Shown here: piece by piece, positions 52,118 through 59,692 of the stretch
Layout of the letters: each line of letters opens with the position of its first letter
How positions within the stretch are numbered: position 1 is the first letter of the stretch
Made by a program: the position numbers and the translations under genes
Source of the DNA: Rhodoferax sp.
GTDB lineage: Bacteria; Pseudomonadota; Gammaproteobacteria; Burkholderiales; Burkholderiaceae_C
Direction: 5' to 3'
Assembly: GCF_028715765.1 (NCBI RefSeq)
Contig: NZ_JAQURE010000009.1
Location: 1 to 64,000 of the forward strand
Length of the DNA stretch: 64,000 bases
The notes under the pieces: model-generated
Databases searched by the model: none
The model's input: only the letters and a program-made list of their open reading frames with translations
What the model was told of the DNA's origin: nothing

Positions 52118-52140
52118 ACCACCACGCCTTATCTGCGTGG
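52118..52140. repeat. 23-bp dyad element, second copy
   Basis: ACCACCACGCCTTATCTG followed by CGTGG; the copy at 23296-23318 differs only by T for C. CCACGC can pair with GCGTGG, so it folds into a small hairpin. Confidence 0.5.
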
Positions 52141-52160
52141 ATGGTGCGTTGTAAAGTGAC

Positions 52161-52211
52161 CAAAATTCATAGCTGCTCACGCTTTTTGGATATGCTCTAG
52201 AGGCTGTTTTC
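52161..52211 (+). repeat. palindromic interspersed repeat downstream of maeB
   Basis: A forward copy with AAATTCATAGCTGCTCACGC and ATATGCTCTAGAGGCTGTTT. Confidence 0.8.
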
Positions 52212-52270
52212 TTATAAATCTTTGAGTCCAGTCGCCCTGCCGGGTTAAACCCTCACTCTCACCTTCACCC

Positions 52271-52315
52271 CAAAAAAAAGACCACGCCAATTTTTCGTGG
52301 GATTGGCGTGGTCTT
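52271..52315 (-). terminator. intrinsic terminator of maeB
   Basis: The 14-bp stem AAGACCACGCCAAT (52278-52291) pairs with ATTGGCGTGGTCTT (52302-52315). On the minus strand the stem is followed by a run of eight T. It lies 24 bp beyond the maeB stop. Confidence 0.92.
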
Positions 52316-52338
52316 AGCTCAGCATCAGTTGTGCGGCA

Positions 52339-54642
52339 TCAGCGCATTGCGTTGACATCTGCCACGGCCAGGGCGGTCATGTTGACCACGCGGCGCACGG
52401 TGCTTGACGGGTTGAGCACATGGGCGGTGGCGGCTGCACCCAGCAGGATGGGGCCAACGGTGACGCCGTTGCTGCCAGTCATTTTGAGCACATTGAACAA
52501 AATGTTGGCGGCATCCAGGTTGGGGCAAATCAGGATGTTGGCCGAGCCGCTGAGGGTGCAGTCTTGCAGCGTGGCGTGGCGAATTTCTTCAGACAACGCG
52601 GTGTCGCCTTGCATTTCGCCGTCGCATTCAACGTCTGGACAAGCGGCTTTGAACAAGTCGCGTGCGGCGCGCATTTTGCGCGCCGAAGCGCGCGAGGACG
52701 AGCCATAGTTGGAATGTGACAAAAACGCCACTTTGGGCTGCAGGCCAAAGCGTTTGACTTCAACCGCAGCCATTTGCGCAATGTGCACCAGTTGCTCGGC
52801 GCTGGGGTCTTCATTGACATAGGTGTCGGCCACAAACAGGCTGTGGTGCTCCAGCATCAGGGCATTGAGCGTGGCAAAGTTACTGATGCCCGGGGCGTAG
52901 CCAATGACATCGCGCACGTGGTCCAGGTGCACGTCAAAGCGGCCATGCATGCCGCACAGCATGGCATCGGCGTAGCCCAGTTTGACGCTGAGTGCTGCAA
53001 TGGTGGTGGTGCTGCGGCGCACGGCGGCTTTGGCGGCCTCGGGGCTGACACCGTCGCGGCCTTTGAGCTGGTGGTAGGTTTCCCAATATTGCCTGAAACG
53101 CGGGTCGTCTTCGGGGTTGATCACATCGACATCTTTGCCCAGTTGCAGGCGCAGGCCAGCTTTGGCAATGCGGGCTTCCATCACCGCTGGGCGGCCAATC
53201 AAAATGGGGCGTGCCAGGCCACCTTCGATGACGATTTGAGCCGCACGCAGCACGCGCTCGTCTTCGCCTTCGGCATAGGCCACGCGCTTGGCAGCGGCTG
53301 GTGCCAGCCGGGCGGCGTTGAACACCGGCTCCATCAGCATGCCGGTGGAGTAAACAAAGCGCGAGAGTTCGCGCCGGTAAGCGTCCATGTCCTTGATCGG
53401 GCGTTTGGCCACGCCAGAGGCTTCAGCCGCGGCCGCCACCGCCGGGGCAATGCGCAAGATCAGGCGCGAGTCAAAGGGTTTGGGGATGATGAAGTCTGGG
53501 CCAAAGGCCAGCTCTTGGCCAGCGTAGGCGTGCGCCACTTCTTCACTGATGTCGGCCTTGGCCAAGTCGGCAATTTGGCGCACACAGGCCAGCTTCATGC
53601 TATCGGTGATCTGGGTCGCACCGCAGTCCAGCGCACCGCGAAAGATGTACGGGAAACACAGCACATTGTTGACCTGGTTCGGGTAGTCCGAGCGGCCGGT
53701 GGCAATGATGCAGTCTGGCCGCACGGCTTTGGCCAGCTCGGGGCGAATCTCGGGCTCGGGGTTGGCCAGCGCCAGGATGATTGGGCTGGCCGCCATGGTT
53801 TTGACCATGTCTTGCGTCAGCACCCCGGCGGCAGAGCAGCCCAGGAACACGTCGGCGCCGTTGACCGCATCGGCCAGCGTGCGGGCGCTGGTGTCTTTCT
53901 CGAAGCGGGCTTTGGAGTGGTCGTAACCCCCTGGACGACCCAGGTAGACCACGCCTTTGGAGTCGCAAAGGTAGACATTTTTTTCTTGCACGCCCAAACC
54001 CACCATCACGTTCAGGCAGGCCAGCGCTGCTGCGCCTGCGCCAGAGACTGCCACTTTGACGGCTGCAATGTCTTTGCCCACCAGCTCCAGCGCGTTCACC
54101 AGTGCGGCGCTGCTGATGATGGCAGTGCCATGCTGGTCGTCGTGAAACACCGGAATGCCCATGCGGGCTTTGAGCTTTTCTTCAATGTAAAAACACTCGG
54201 GTGCTTTGATGTCTTCGAGGTTGATGCCGCCCAGGGTGGGCTCCAGCGCGGCAATGATCTCGATGAGTTTGTCGGGGTCGCGCTCGGCCAGCTCAATGTC
54301 AAACACGTCCACGCCGGCAAATTTCTTGAACAGGCAGCCTTTGCCTTCCATCACCGGCTTGCCCGCCAGCGGACCAATGTCGCCCAAACCCAGCACGGCG
54401 GTGCCGTTGGTCACCACGCCCACCAGGTTGCCACGGCTGGTGAACTCATAAGCCAGGTCAGGGTTGGCTTGAATGTCCAGGCACGGGTAGGCCACGCCAG
54501 GGGAGTAGGCCAGCGCCAGGTCGCGCTGGTTGAACAGGGGTTTGGTGGCGTTGACCGAAATTTTGCCGCGGGTCGGCAGGCGGTGGTAGTCGCGCGAGGC
54601 ATCGCCCAAGGCTTGTTCGGCGGCGGATAGTTGTTTGCTCAT
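52339..54642 (-). CDS. maeB: NADP-dependent malic enzyme with C-terminal phosphotransacetylase-like domain
   Basis: A 767-residue cytoplasmic enzyme that oxidatively decarboxylates malate to pyruvate with NADP. The N-terminal malic domain includes [12 protein letters not shown] and [10 protein letters not shown], with the acidic segment HDDQHGTA for metal binding. The NAD(P) fold includes [12 protein letters not shown]. The C-terminal third is a phosphotransacetylase-like domain (from about residue 445) that in MaeB proteins has a regulatory rather than catalytic role. GGAG stands seven bases before the ATG. A 101-bp MITE-like insertion lies 29 bp upstream in the leader, and a strong terminator follows the stop. 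Confidence 0.96.
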   Translation of the reverse strand: MSKQLSAAEQALGDASRDYHRLPTRGKISVNATKPLFNQRDLALAYSPGVAYPCLDIQANPDLAYEFTSRGNLVGVVTNGTAVLGLGDIGPLAGKPVMEGKGCLFKKFAGVDVFDIELAERDPDKLIEIIAALEPTLGGINLEDIKAPECFYIEEKLKARMGIPVFHDDQHGTAIISSAALVNALELVGKDIAAVKVAVSGAGAAALACLNVMVGLGVQEKNVYLCDSKGVVYLGRPGGYDHSKARFEKDTSARTLADAVNGADVFLGCSAAGVLTQDMVKTMAASPIILALANPEPEIRPELAKAVRPDCIIATGRSDYPNQVNNVLCFPYIFRGALDCGATQITDSMKLACVRQIADLAKADISEEVAHAYAGQELAFGPDFIIPKPFDSRLILRIAPAVAAAAEASGVAKRPIKDMDAYRRELSRFVYSTGMLMEPVFNAARLAPAAAKRVAYAEGEDERVLRAAQIVIEGGLARPILIGRPAVMEARIAKAGLRLQLGKDVDVINPEDDPRFRQYWETYHQLKGRDGVSPEAAKAAVRRSTTTIAALSVKLGYADAMLCGMHGRFDVHLDHVRDVIGYAPGISNFATLNALMLEHHSLFVADTYVNEDPSAEQLVHIAQMAAVEVKRFGLQPKVAFLSHSNYGSSSRASARKMRAARDLFKAACPDVECDGEMQGDTALSEEIRHATLQDCTLSGSANILICPNLDAANILFNVLKMTGSNGVTVGPILLGAAATAHVLNPSSTVRRVVNMTALAVADVNAMR

Positions 54643-54670
54643 CAGGGTCTCCGGTTGAAATAAATGGCAC

Positions 54671-54771
54671 AGGACTTACGCAAAACCGCACCAACGTTGT
54701 TGCCCCGACTTGCCGTACGCTTGTACTGTCTCCGTCGGGGCGCCTAGTTGGAGCAATTTTGCGTAAGTCCT
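54671..54771. mobile_element. MITE-like element in the maeB leader
   Basis: A 101-bp element with perfect 15-bp terminal inverted repeats (AGGACTTACGCAAAA at 54671-54685, TTTTGCGTAAGTCCT at 54757-54771). The inner arms are also complementary (GCCCCGAC with GTCGGGGC, CCAA with TTGG), so nearly the whole element folds on itself. ATGGCA flanks it on both sides (one extra base on the left), a possible target duplication. It has no coding capacity, so it would need a transposase elsewhere. Confidence 0.8.
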
Positions 54772-54858
54772 ATGGCAAATACTTTACACCGCGGGGTGGC
54801 TGGTTTTCTGACAAACCAGCCTTGGGTTTCAGGGCGCGTCGGCCTGCGCCCAGCGGTT

Positions 54859-55383
54859 TTACATTTGACCCTCGGTGAGGGTGTCGAGTTGGAATAGACC
54901 GCTTTTGTGCCAGAGCCAGGTGTCGGTGTAGGTGACCCGACCCATGCGCACCGGGGCGGGGTAGGGTTCGGCTTGACGCACGGTACGTTCAATTTCGGCC
55001 ATTACTTCGGGGGCGTGTTTGGGGGCACGCATCCAGCTGGTGCTGGTGACCCGGCCTTGGCTGTTGACTTCAACTTGCAGCACGCCCACGGCGTAAAGCA
55101 AGGGCGGCATTTTGCCGCGGTACACACGGTTTTGGTTTTTGCCATACAGGTGGGCGGCGGCGTCCATGCGGTAGTCACGCGGGCTGCGCGCTTGTGAGAC
55201 CAGGGCAGGGGTGGGTGGTGGTGCAATGATCACCACCGGGGGCAATACCGGCGCTGGTTTGGGTGGGGGTGCCATGGGGGGTAGCGGGGTGGTGGTGCAG
55301 CCTGCCAGAAAAGTGGCAGTGACGGCGCACCAACGCAAGCTTCGGTTGGTTAGAAAGGTGCATGGCGAGGTGGCTGTGGTCAT
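54859..55383 (-). CDS. lipoprotein with TonB C-terminal-like domain
   Basis: A 174-residue protein. The N-terminus leads to the lipobox FLAGC, then a proline-rich spacer (PLPPMAPPPKPAPVLPP), then a C-terminal domain resembling TonB_C: VLQVEVNSQGRVTSTSWMR, the helix PEVMAEIERTVRQ, and PYPAPVRMG. Stand-alone proteins of this build are often periplasmic and of unknown partner; no ExbBD genes lie nearby. The start at 55383 is preferred; one at 55413 adds ten residues. Confidence 0.75.
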   Translation of the reverse strand: MTTATSPCTFLTNRSLRWCAVTATFLAGCTTTPLPPMAPPPKPAPVLPPVVIIAPPPTPALVSQARSPRDYRMDAAAHLYGKNQNRVYRGKMPPLLYAVGVLQVEVNSQGRVTSTSWMRAPKHAPEVMAEIERTVRQAEPYPAPVRMGRVTYTDTWLWHKSGLFQLDTLTEGQM

Positions 55384-55438
55384 GGTGTGTCTCAGGCTGA
55401 GGAAAGGCTGCAATTCAAAACCCGTAATGTGCCCGAAA

Positions 55439-55467
55439 AAGCCTGCGTTGTGGCTTATGGCAGGCTT
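55439..55467. other. hairpin in the divergent gap before the CZB gene
   Basis: AAGCCTGC (55439-55446) and GCAGGCTT (55460-55467) form a perfect 8-bp stem with a 13-base loop. It is the only structure seen in the 265-bp gap between the TonB-like lipoprotein and the CZB gene; its role is unclear. Confidence 0.4.
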
Positions 55468-55648
55468 AAATAGGTAAAGCTTTGTATCGTCTCTCGTTCC
55501 TGGATGGCTCTGGTTACGCGCGCCCGATGAGATCCAGTGGGCGCATGCCCAGGTGAAAAAATGTCAAATGTGACAACAAGTTCCGCTTCTTCGTTCGCAG
55601 TTTTGGTTTGAATTTTTTCCTGAAAGTTAAGTTCTTTAACATCCAAAT

Positions 55649-56227
55649 ATGACAAAAGAACTCACCGTGCGTCGCCTTGTGGTCGAGCCTCATGCCGGCT
55701 TGACGGGTGTCACGCACGGTATTGAATTCATCCCTTTTTTTGAATACGTTGGAACACAAGTGATTGGATCGTTAAAAAAATACCTCAACCCCGCTAAGTT
55801 TTCCAAGCCGAGTCAGCGCATCCTGACGCCATTGGCCGCGCAAGCGCTCAACGACTTTGACGTCGATGCTGCCATGGCAGCGCATCAAAACTGGAAATAC
55901 CGTTTGCAAGCGTATTTGAAAGGCCAGTCCAACGAAGACTTTTCACCCGACGTGATTTGCTTCGATGACCGTTGTGATTTAGGTCGTTGGTTGCACGGCC
56001 CAGGCAAGGCGCATTTGGGACATTACCCTGGTTTTACTGCCCTGATGGGGCACCACAAAATGTTTCATTACGCCGCCTCCAACGTGGTGGCTTTGTACAA
56101 GGCCGACAAATTGATGCATTCCCACCAAATTTTGAATGGGCAGTATGCTGCTTACTCAAAAGCCTTGGTTCAGGACTTGGAGCGCATGCGTCATGCTGTC
56201 AAAAGGGTGAAAAGATCCTCTGTTTGA
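55649..56227 (+). CDS. stand-alone CZB (chemoreceptor zinc-binding) domain protein
   Basis: A 192-residue soluble protein. Residues ~75-150 carry the CZB zinc site: H79 in AHQNWKYRL, C109 in DRCDLGRWL, and H136 and H140 in LMGHHKMFH. CZB domains usually sit at the end of chemoreceptors or beside GGDEF domains and sense zinc or hypochlorous acid. Here the domain follows a ~70-residue N-terminus of unknown type, so it may be a free regulator of a c-di-GMP or chemotaxis protein elsewhere. The start at 55649 lacks a clear ribosome binding site, so it is uncertain. Confidence 0.8.
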   Translation: MTKELTVRRLVVEPHAGLTGVTHGIEFIPFFEYVGTQVIGSLKKYLNPAKFSKPSQRILTPLAAQALNDFDVDAAMAAHQNWKYRLQAYLKGQSNEDFSPDVICFDDRCDLGRWLHGPGKAHLGHYPGFTALMGHHKMFHYAASNVVALYKADKLMHSHQILNGQYAAYSKALVQDLERMRHAVKRVKRSSV

Positions 56228-56304
56228 GCAGGCTCTTGACACCAACCCAGCCGCAAGCTTGGAGAACTGTGTGGAGAAGCTACGCGCCGCCTCAGTGGCA
56301 ACTT

Positions 56305-57339
56305 TTACTTGTCAGCTTCTGAGGTGAATGAATCTGCAAAAAATTCACTGTCAGGCAAACCAGCCTGAAAGTAATCTTTGTGTGCAGACTCCACCACAAT
56401 CGGCGCGCCGCAGGCGTAGACCTGAAAGCCGGACAGGTCAGGAAAATCTTGCAATACCGCCTGGTGAACAAAACCGGTGCGACCGTGCCAGCCGTCTTCG
56501 GGCAAGGCATCAGACACCACGGGCACATAGCGCAGCTGGGGTAGTTCGGTCAGTTTGGCTTCTACCCAGTCATTCAAATACAAATCATGGGGTCTGCGCC
56601 CGCCCCAGTAAAGCGTGGTGGGGCGGGTGATGTTGGTAAATTGCATGTGCTCAATGAGCGCTTTGATGGGGGCAAAACCGGTGCCTGAGGCCAACAGAAT
56701 GATGGGCTTGGCGCTGTCTTCGCGCAGGTAAAAGCTGCCATAGGGGCCTTCAATGCGCATGATGTCGCGCTCTTTCATGCTGCCAAACACCTGATCTGTG
56801 AATTTGCCACCCGGCATGTGGCGAATGTGGAGCTCTAGCCCCTGCTTGATCAAATGCGGCGCGCAAGCCATGGAGTAGCTGCGGCGAACGTTGTCGCGCA
56901 GCAAAAATTCGATGTATTGACCCGCATGGTAGTCAAACGCCTCGGTGGCAGGCAGTTGCAACACCATGCGCATCACGTCGGGCGATTTTTTTTCAAGCAC
57001 GGTCACACGGGTCGGCATTTTTTTGATGGGGAAGGCATTTTGAGCGGTCACCTGGCGCGACTCCAGCACCACGTCGCTGTGCGCAGTGGCGCAGCAGGTC
57101 AACACATAGCCCTGGGCTTCTTCTAGGTCGCTCAAGGCTTTGCTTTGGTGTGTGCCGTGGGTGATGTGGCCACTGATTTTTTTGCACTTGCATGAGCCGC
57201 AGGCACCATCTTTGCAGCCGTAGGGCAGGTTGATGCCTTGGGCAATGCCCGCCGCCAGCAGGGTGTCTGCCTCGGTGACGGTAAAACTTCTGCCGCTGGG
57301 CTCTATGGTGATTTGAAAGGGTGTGTTGCGTGCGGTCAT
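56305..57339 (-). CDS. 2Fe-2S ferredoxin-NAD(P)H reductase (CDP-6-deoxy-glucoseen reductase-like)
   Basis: A 344-residue electron-transfer flavoprotein. The N-terminal plant-type ferredoxin domain has C42, C47, C50 and C82 (YGCKDGACGSCKC, then TCCATA). The FAD-binding part includes RRSYSMACAP and GGKFTDQVF. The NAD(P) part includes LLASGTGFAPIKA and YACGAP. It likely feeds electrons from NAD(P)H to a partner oxygenase or reductase, as in AscD-like or phenol-hydroxylase-type reductases. No partner oxygenase is adjacent. It starts with ATG at 57339, preceded by AGGA. Confidence 0.9.
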   Translation of the reverse strand: MTARNTPFQITIEPSGRSFTVTEADTLLAAGIAQGINLPYGCKDGACGSCKCKKISGHITHGTHQSKALSDLEEAQGYVLTCCATAHSDVVLESRQVTAQNAFPIKKMPTRVTVLEKKSPDVMRMVLQLPATEAFDYHAGQYIEFLLRDNVRRSYSMACAPHLIKQGLELHIRHMPGGKFTDQVFGSMKERDIMRIEGPYGSFYLREDSAKPIILLASGTGFAPIKALIEHMQFTNITRPTTLYWGGRRPHDLYLNDWVEAKLTELPQLRYVPVVSDALPEDGWHGRTGFVHQAVLQDFPDLSGFQVYACGAPIVVESAHKDYFQAGLPDSEFFADSFTSEADK

Positions 57340-57383
57340 ATTCTGGTTATCCTCATGGTGCATGTTTGATCAAGGAGCCAATT

Positions 57384-58322
57384 TTGCCTGTAACGCGAAG
57401 CCCACACCCTCAGTTGTATGCCGCGCGCCCCACTGCCATGCCCGCCCGCTTCAGACGCCAGCGGGTGCTGCTGGTGGGCTGTGGCGATGTCGGCGTCAGG
57501 GTGGCCAAACTGTTGCGCCCACGCATGCGTCTGCTGGCGCTCACCTCCAGCCCAGCACGCTTGGGTGAGTTGCGGGCGTTGGGGGTGACCCCGCTGCTGG
57601 GTAACCTTGATCAGCCTGGCAGCCTCAGGCGCCTGAGCGGTTTGGCCAACCAGGTGATTCACCTGGCACCACCACCCAATGCAGGCGAGGCCGATCCGCG
57701 AACCCAGGCGTTGCTGCATGTGCTGCGCAGGCGCACCCCGGCACAGGCCTTGGTGTATGGCTCTACCAGTGGCGTGTATGGTGATTGTCAAGGTGAGGTA
57801 ACTACAGAAACAAGAGCTACTCATGCACTCACAGCAAGGGCTAGAAGGCGAATTTATGCTGAAAAAAGCGTGCGCCACTTTGGCCGTGCCAGCGGCGTGC
57901 GCACCAGTATTTTGCGCATTCCAGGCATTTACGCGCCCGACCGCGAAGGCGGCACTCCGCACGCTCGGCTGCTTAAAGGCACGCCGGTGCTGCAGCCACA
58001 AGACGATGTGTTCACCAACCACATTCATGCCGACGATCTGGCGCGCGCTTGCGTGGCGGCGCTGTGGCGTGGGCGCTCAGGCCGGGTCTTTAACGCGAAT
58101 GACGACACGTGCATGAAGATGGGGGACTACTTTGATTGGGCCGCTGATGTGTATGGCCTGCCACATCCGCCACGTGTTTCGCGCGAAGCCGCCCAAAGCC
58201 AATTGCCGGCCATGATGCTGAGTTTCATGGGCGAGTCTCGCCGCATGGACAACACCCGCCTGAAAAAAGAGTTGCGCTTGACGCTGCGTTACCCCACCGT
58301 GCAGCAGGGTTTGCCAGGCTGA
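57384..58322 (+). CDS. NAD(P)-dependent epimerase/dehydratase-like protein (YeeZ-like)
   Basis: A 312-residue extended SDR-like protein. The Rossmann loop is VLLVGCGDVGVRVAKLL. STSGVYGDC contains the SDR-type serine and tyrosine, and HADDLARACVAAL lies in the substrate domain. The function is unknown; relatives are annotated as nucleoside-diphosphate-sugar epimerases. The TTG at 57384 is chosen as start because AGGAG lies 5-9 bases upstream. The first ATG (57438) would remove 18 residues without losing the fold. Residues ~139-157 are AT-richer and resemble a repeat copy, but align without an insertion. Its stop abuts the convergent GH18-like gene. Confidence 0.8.
   Translation: MPVTRSPHPQLYAARPTAMPARFRRQRVLLVGCGDVGVRVAKLLRPRMRLLALTSSPARLGELRALGVTPLLGNLDQPGSLRRLSGLANQVIHLAPPPNAGEADPRTQALLHVLRRRTPAQALVYGSTSGVYGDCQGEVTTETRATHALTARARRRIYAEKSVRHFGRASGVRTSILRIPGIYAPDREGGTPHARLLKGTPVLQPQDDVFTNHIHADDLARACVAALWRGRSGRVFNANDDTCMKMGDYFDWAADVYGLPHPPRVSREAAQSQLPAMMLSFMGESRRMDNTRLKKELRLTLRYPTVQQGLPG
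57800..57852 (+). repeat. possible degenerate repeat copy in the epimerase-like gene
   Basis: GAGCTACTCATGCACTCACA and GGGCTAGAAGGCGAATTTA resemble the consensus ends. The protein alignment does not require an insertion here, so this may be chance. Confidence 0.25.
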
Positions 58323-58323
58323 C

Positions 58324-59409
58324 TCAGGGTTGCACTGCCGGTGTGGGTGCAGCAAGCCAGGCAAAGGCTTGGGTGAAAGCCAACTTGTCAAGACCCGCGA
58401 GCCCGTGACAGGTGGGCGACACCTGCGTGCTGGTCTCTTTGCAGCCGACATCCCGGTTCAATGACCAAAAATGCAACCCGCCTAAACCGTAGGTTTTGGC
58501 AAATGTGGCCAGCCTATGGGCATCTTCCAGCGTGAAGACATTGCTGGTCTCGTCGTTGATGCCCAGCATGGGTGTGACTTCAATCCGATGCAGCGGCAAA
58601 TGGTAAGTGCGGCTGAGGTTGTTGACCGCGCGAATGGCCGAGGCCACCATGTCGCATTGTCCGTTGCGCACCACGCAGTTGCCACGGTCGGCATGGCCGT
58701 AGTTCATGACCATCAGATTGATGTGAAAGTTTTCCATTTCCGCTTTGGCCAACGCGTGCATGACCTTCTTGCCTGTTGGGTTCAAGCTGTTTTCTTCTCC
58801 GGTGCCAATGGCAGCCAGCGTGAAGCTGTAGCGCAATGCTGGGTAACGTTTTGCCGCCAAACTTACCTGGTGCACCAGGTCTTGGATCATGGCTTCGGTT
58901 TGTTGGGCTTCGATGTTGAAGTCAAACCCGAGCAAATGGCTGGATTGATAGCGCTTGATGAACGTCTCCATGCCGGTTTCAGAGCTGCAAGTGAACATGT
59001 CGTCAGCCCCACCCGTGGAGATCATGTAGCCCACATTGGCTTGCTGCAAGGCTAGAAGATTCGCCGTAGCCAGCTTTTGAGCGCTCAGCCCTCCCCAGCG
59101 TTCCTGACCGCATTCACCACTGGCAAAAGCCAAGGTCAAATTTTGAAACCCCTTGAATGTTTCGCCTTTGGGCAAGCGCACCGTGGATTTTGTGTTGGAA
59201 GCAAAAAATGTATCTGTCAGCGGAGGTGTCACCTCAATAGCCAAATTCAAATCAAGGTAGGGGCTGAAATGAAAGGGCTCTTTGGCCGTCTCGAAAAAGA
59301 ACTCGGTTTTGGCAAAAGAAAAATAGACCAAAAGTGCTGCAATTGCCAGTAAGCTCACCATGCTTGAAAACACGCCTAAGCGGAATCTAGAAAAGATGTA
59401 ATGCCTCAT
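58324..59409 (-). CDS. membrane-anchored GH18 (chitinase)-like protein
   Basis: A 361-residue protein. An N-terminal transmembrane anchor (VFSSMVSLLAIAALLVYFSFA) is followed by an exported (beta/alpha)-barrel-like domain. The stretch LLGFDFNIE corresponds to the catalytic DxxDxDxE of glycoside hydrolase family 18, with the final E and the middle D kept but N and L at the other positions. MNYG and FWSLNRDVGC fit later GH18 strands. It may bind or cleave chitin-like or murein glycans, or be inactive. The start at 59409 is used; the frame upstream runs through the tRNA gene and is not coding. Confidence in the family is moderate. Confidence 0.7.
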   Translation of the reverse strand: MRHYIFSRFRLGVFSSMVSLLAIAALLVYFSFAKTEFFFETAKEPFHFSPYLDLNLAIEVTPPLTDTFFASNTKSTVRLPKGETFKGFQNLTLAFASGECGQERWGGLSAQKLATANLLALQQANVGYMISTGGADDMFTCSSETGMETFIKRYQSSHLLGFDFNIEAQQTEAMIQDLVHQVSLAAKRYPALRYSFTLAAIGTGEENSLNPTGKKVMHALAKAEMENFHINLMVMNYGHADRGNCVVRNGQCDMVASAIRAVNNLSRTYHLPLHRIEVTPMLGINDETSNVFTLEDAHRLATFAKTYGLGGLHFWSLNRDVGCKETSTQVSPTCHGLAGLDKLAFTQAFAWLAAPTPAVQP

Positions 59410-59503
59410 GAAACGATCTTGCTCTTCAAGGTTGGTGGCAACTGTAAAGGTAACTACAAAAGTTTGAGCTGCATGGGTGCAAACTGACAACCGATGAGGC
59501 AAC

Positions 59504-59538
59504 AAAAAACCCGCTGGCCTATAGGGAAAGCGGGTTTT
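59504..59538 (-). terminator. terminator downstream of tRNA-Leu
   Basis: AAAACCCGCT (59506-59515) pairs with AGCGGGTTTT (59529-59538). In minus-strand sense the stem is followed by a T-run, 33 bp beyond the tRNA 3' end. Confidence 0.85.
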
Positions 59539-59570
59539 GAGGTGTTTTGACACTGTCTGAAAGCGTCGAA

Positions 59571-59655
59571 TGGTGCCCGGGGCCGGAATCGAACCGGCAC
59601 GCCTTGCGGCGGGGGATTTTGAGTCCCCTGCGTCTACCAATTTCACCACCCGGGC
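59571..59655 (-). tRNA. tRNA-Leu (anticodon CAA)
   Basis: An 85-nt class II tRNA read on the minus strand. The acceptor stem is GCCCGGG/CCCGGGC with encoded CCA. The D-arm has GGTAGACGC. The anticodon stem GGGGA/TCCCC surrounds the loop CTCAAAA, giving anticodon CAA (UUG codons). The long variable arm and GGTTCGAATCC T-arm are typical of tRNA-Leu. On the minus strand CATAAT at 59673-59678, about 18 bp before the mature 5' end, is a good -10 box. The promoter would overlap the leader of the divergent cysM gene. Confidence 0.97.
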
Positions 59656-59692
59656 AACGCTTGAAGCCCTGAATTATGGCACAGTGTGGGGT

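Larger units (their letters stand above)
51865..52338. other. 474-bp gap without a convincing gene
   Basis: The open frames here are shadows with no family resemblance. What is present is a 23-bp dyad (52118-52140) also found at 23296-23318, a palindromic repeat copy (52161-52211) and the maeB terminator (52278-52315). About 250 bp (51865-52117) remain unexplained and may hold the promoter of the DUF2237/DUF3429 unit. Confidence 0.6.

Noticed and set aside
51882-52154. 90-residue plus-strand frame in the gap before maeB
   Set aside because: Trp/Gly/Cys-rich without domain or good ribosome binding site, and it runs through the dyad repeat.
52774-54630. 618-residue open frame on the plus strand
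   Set aside because: It is antisense to maeB across its whole length, His/Gly/Val-rich as expected for a shadow of GC-rich coding DNA, and has no family resemblance.
59410-59649. N-terminal extension of the GH18-like frame, beginning MVKLVDAGDSKSPAARRAG
   Set aside because: This is the familiar mistranslation of a tRNA-Leu gene. The real start is at 59409 before the membrane anchor.
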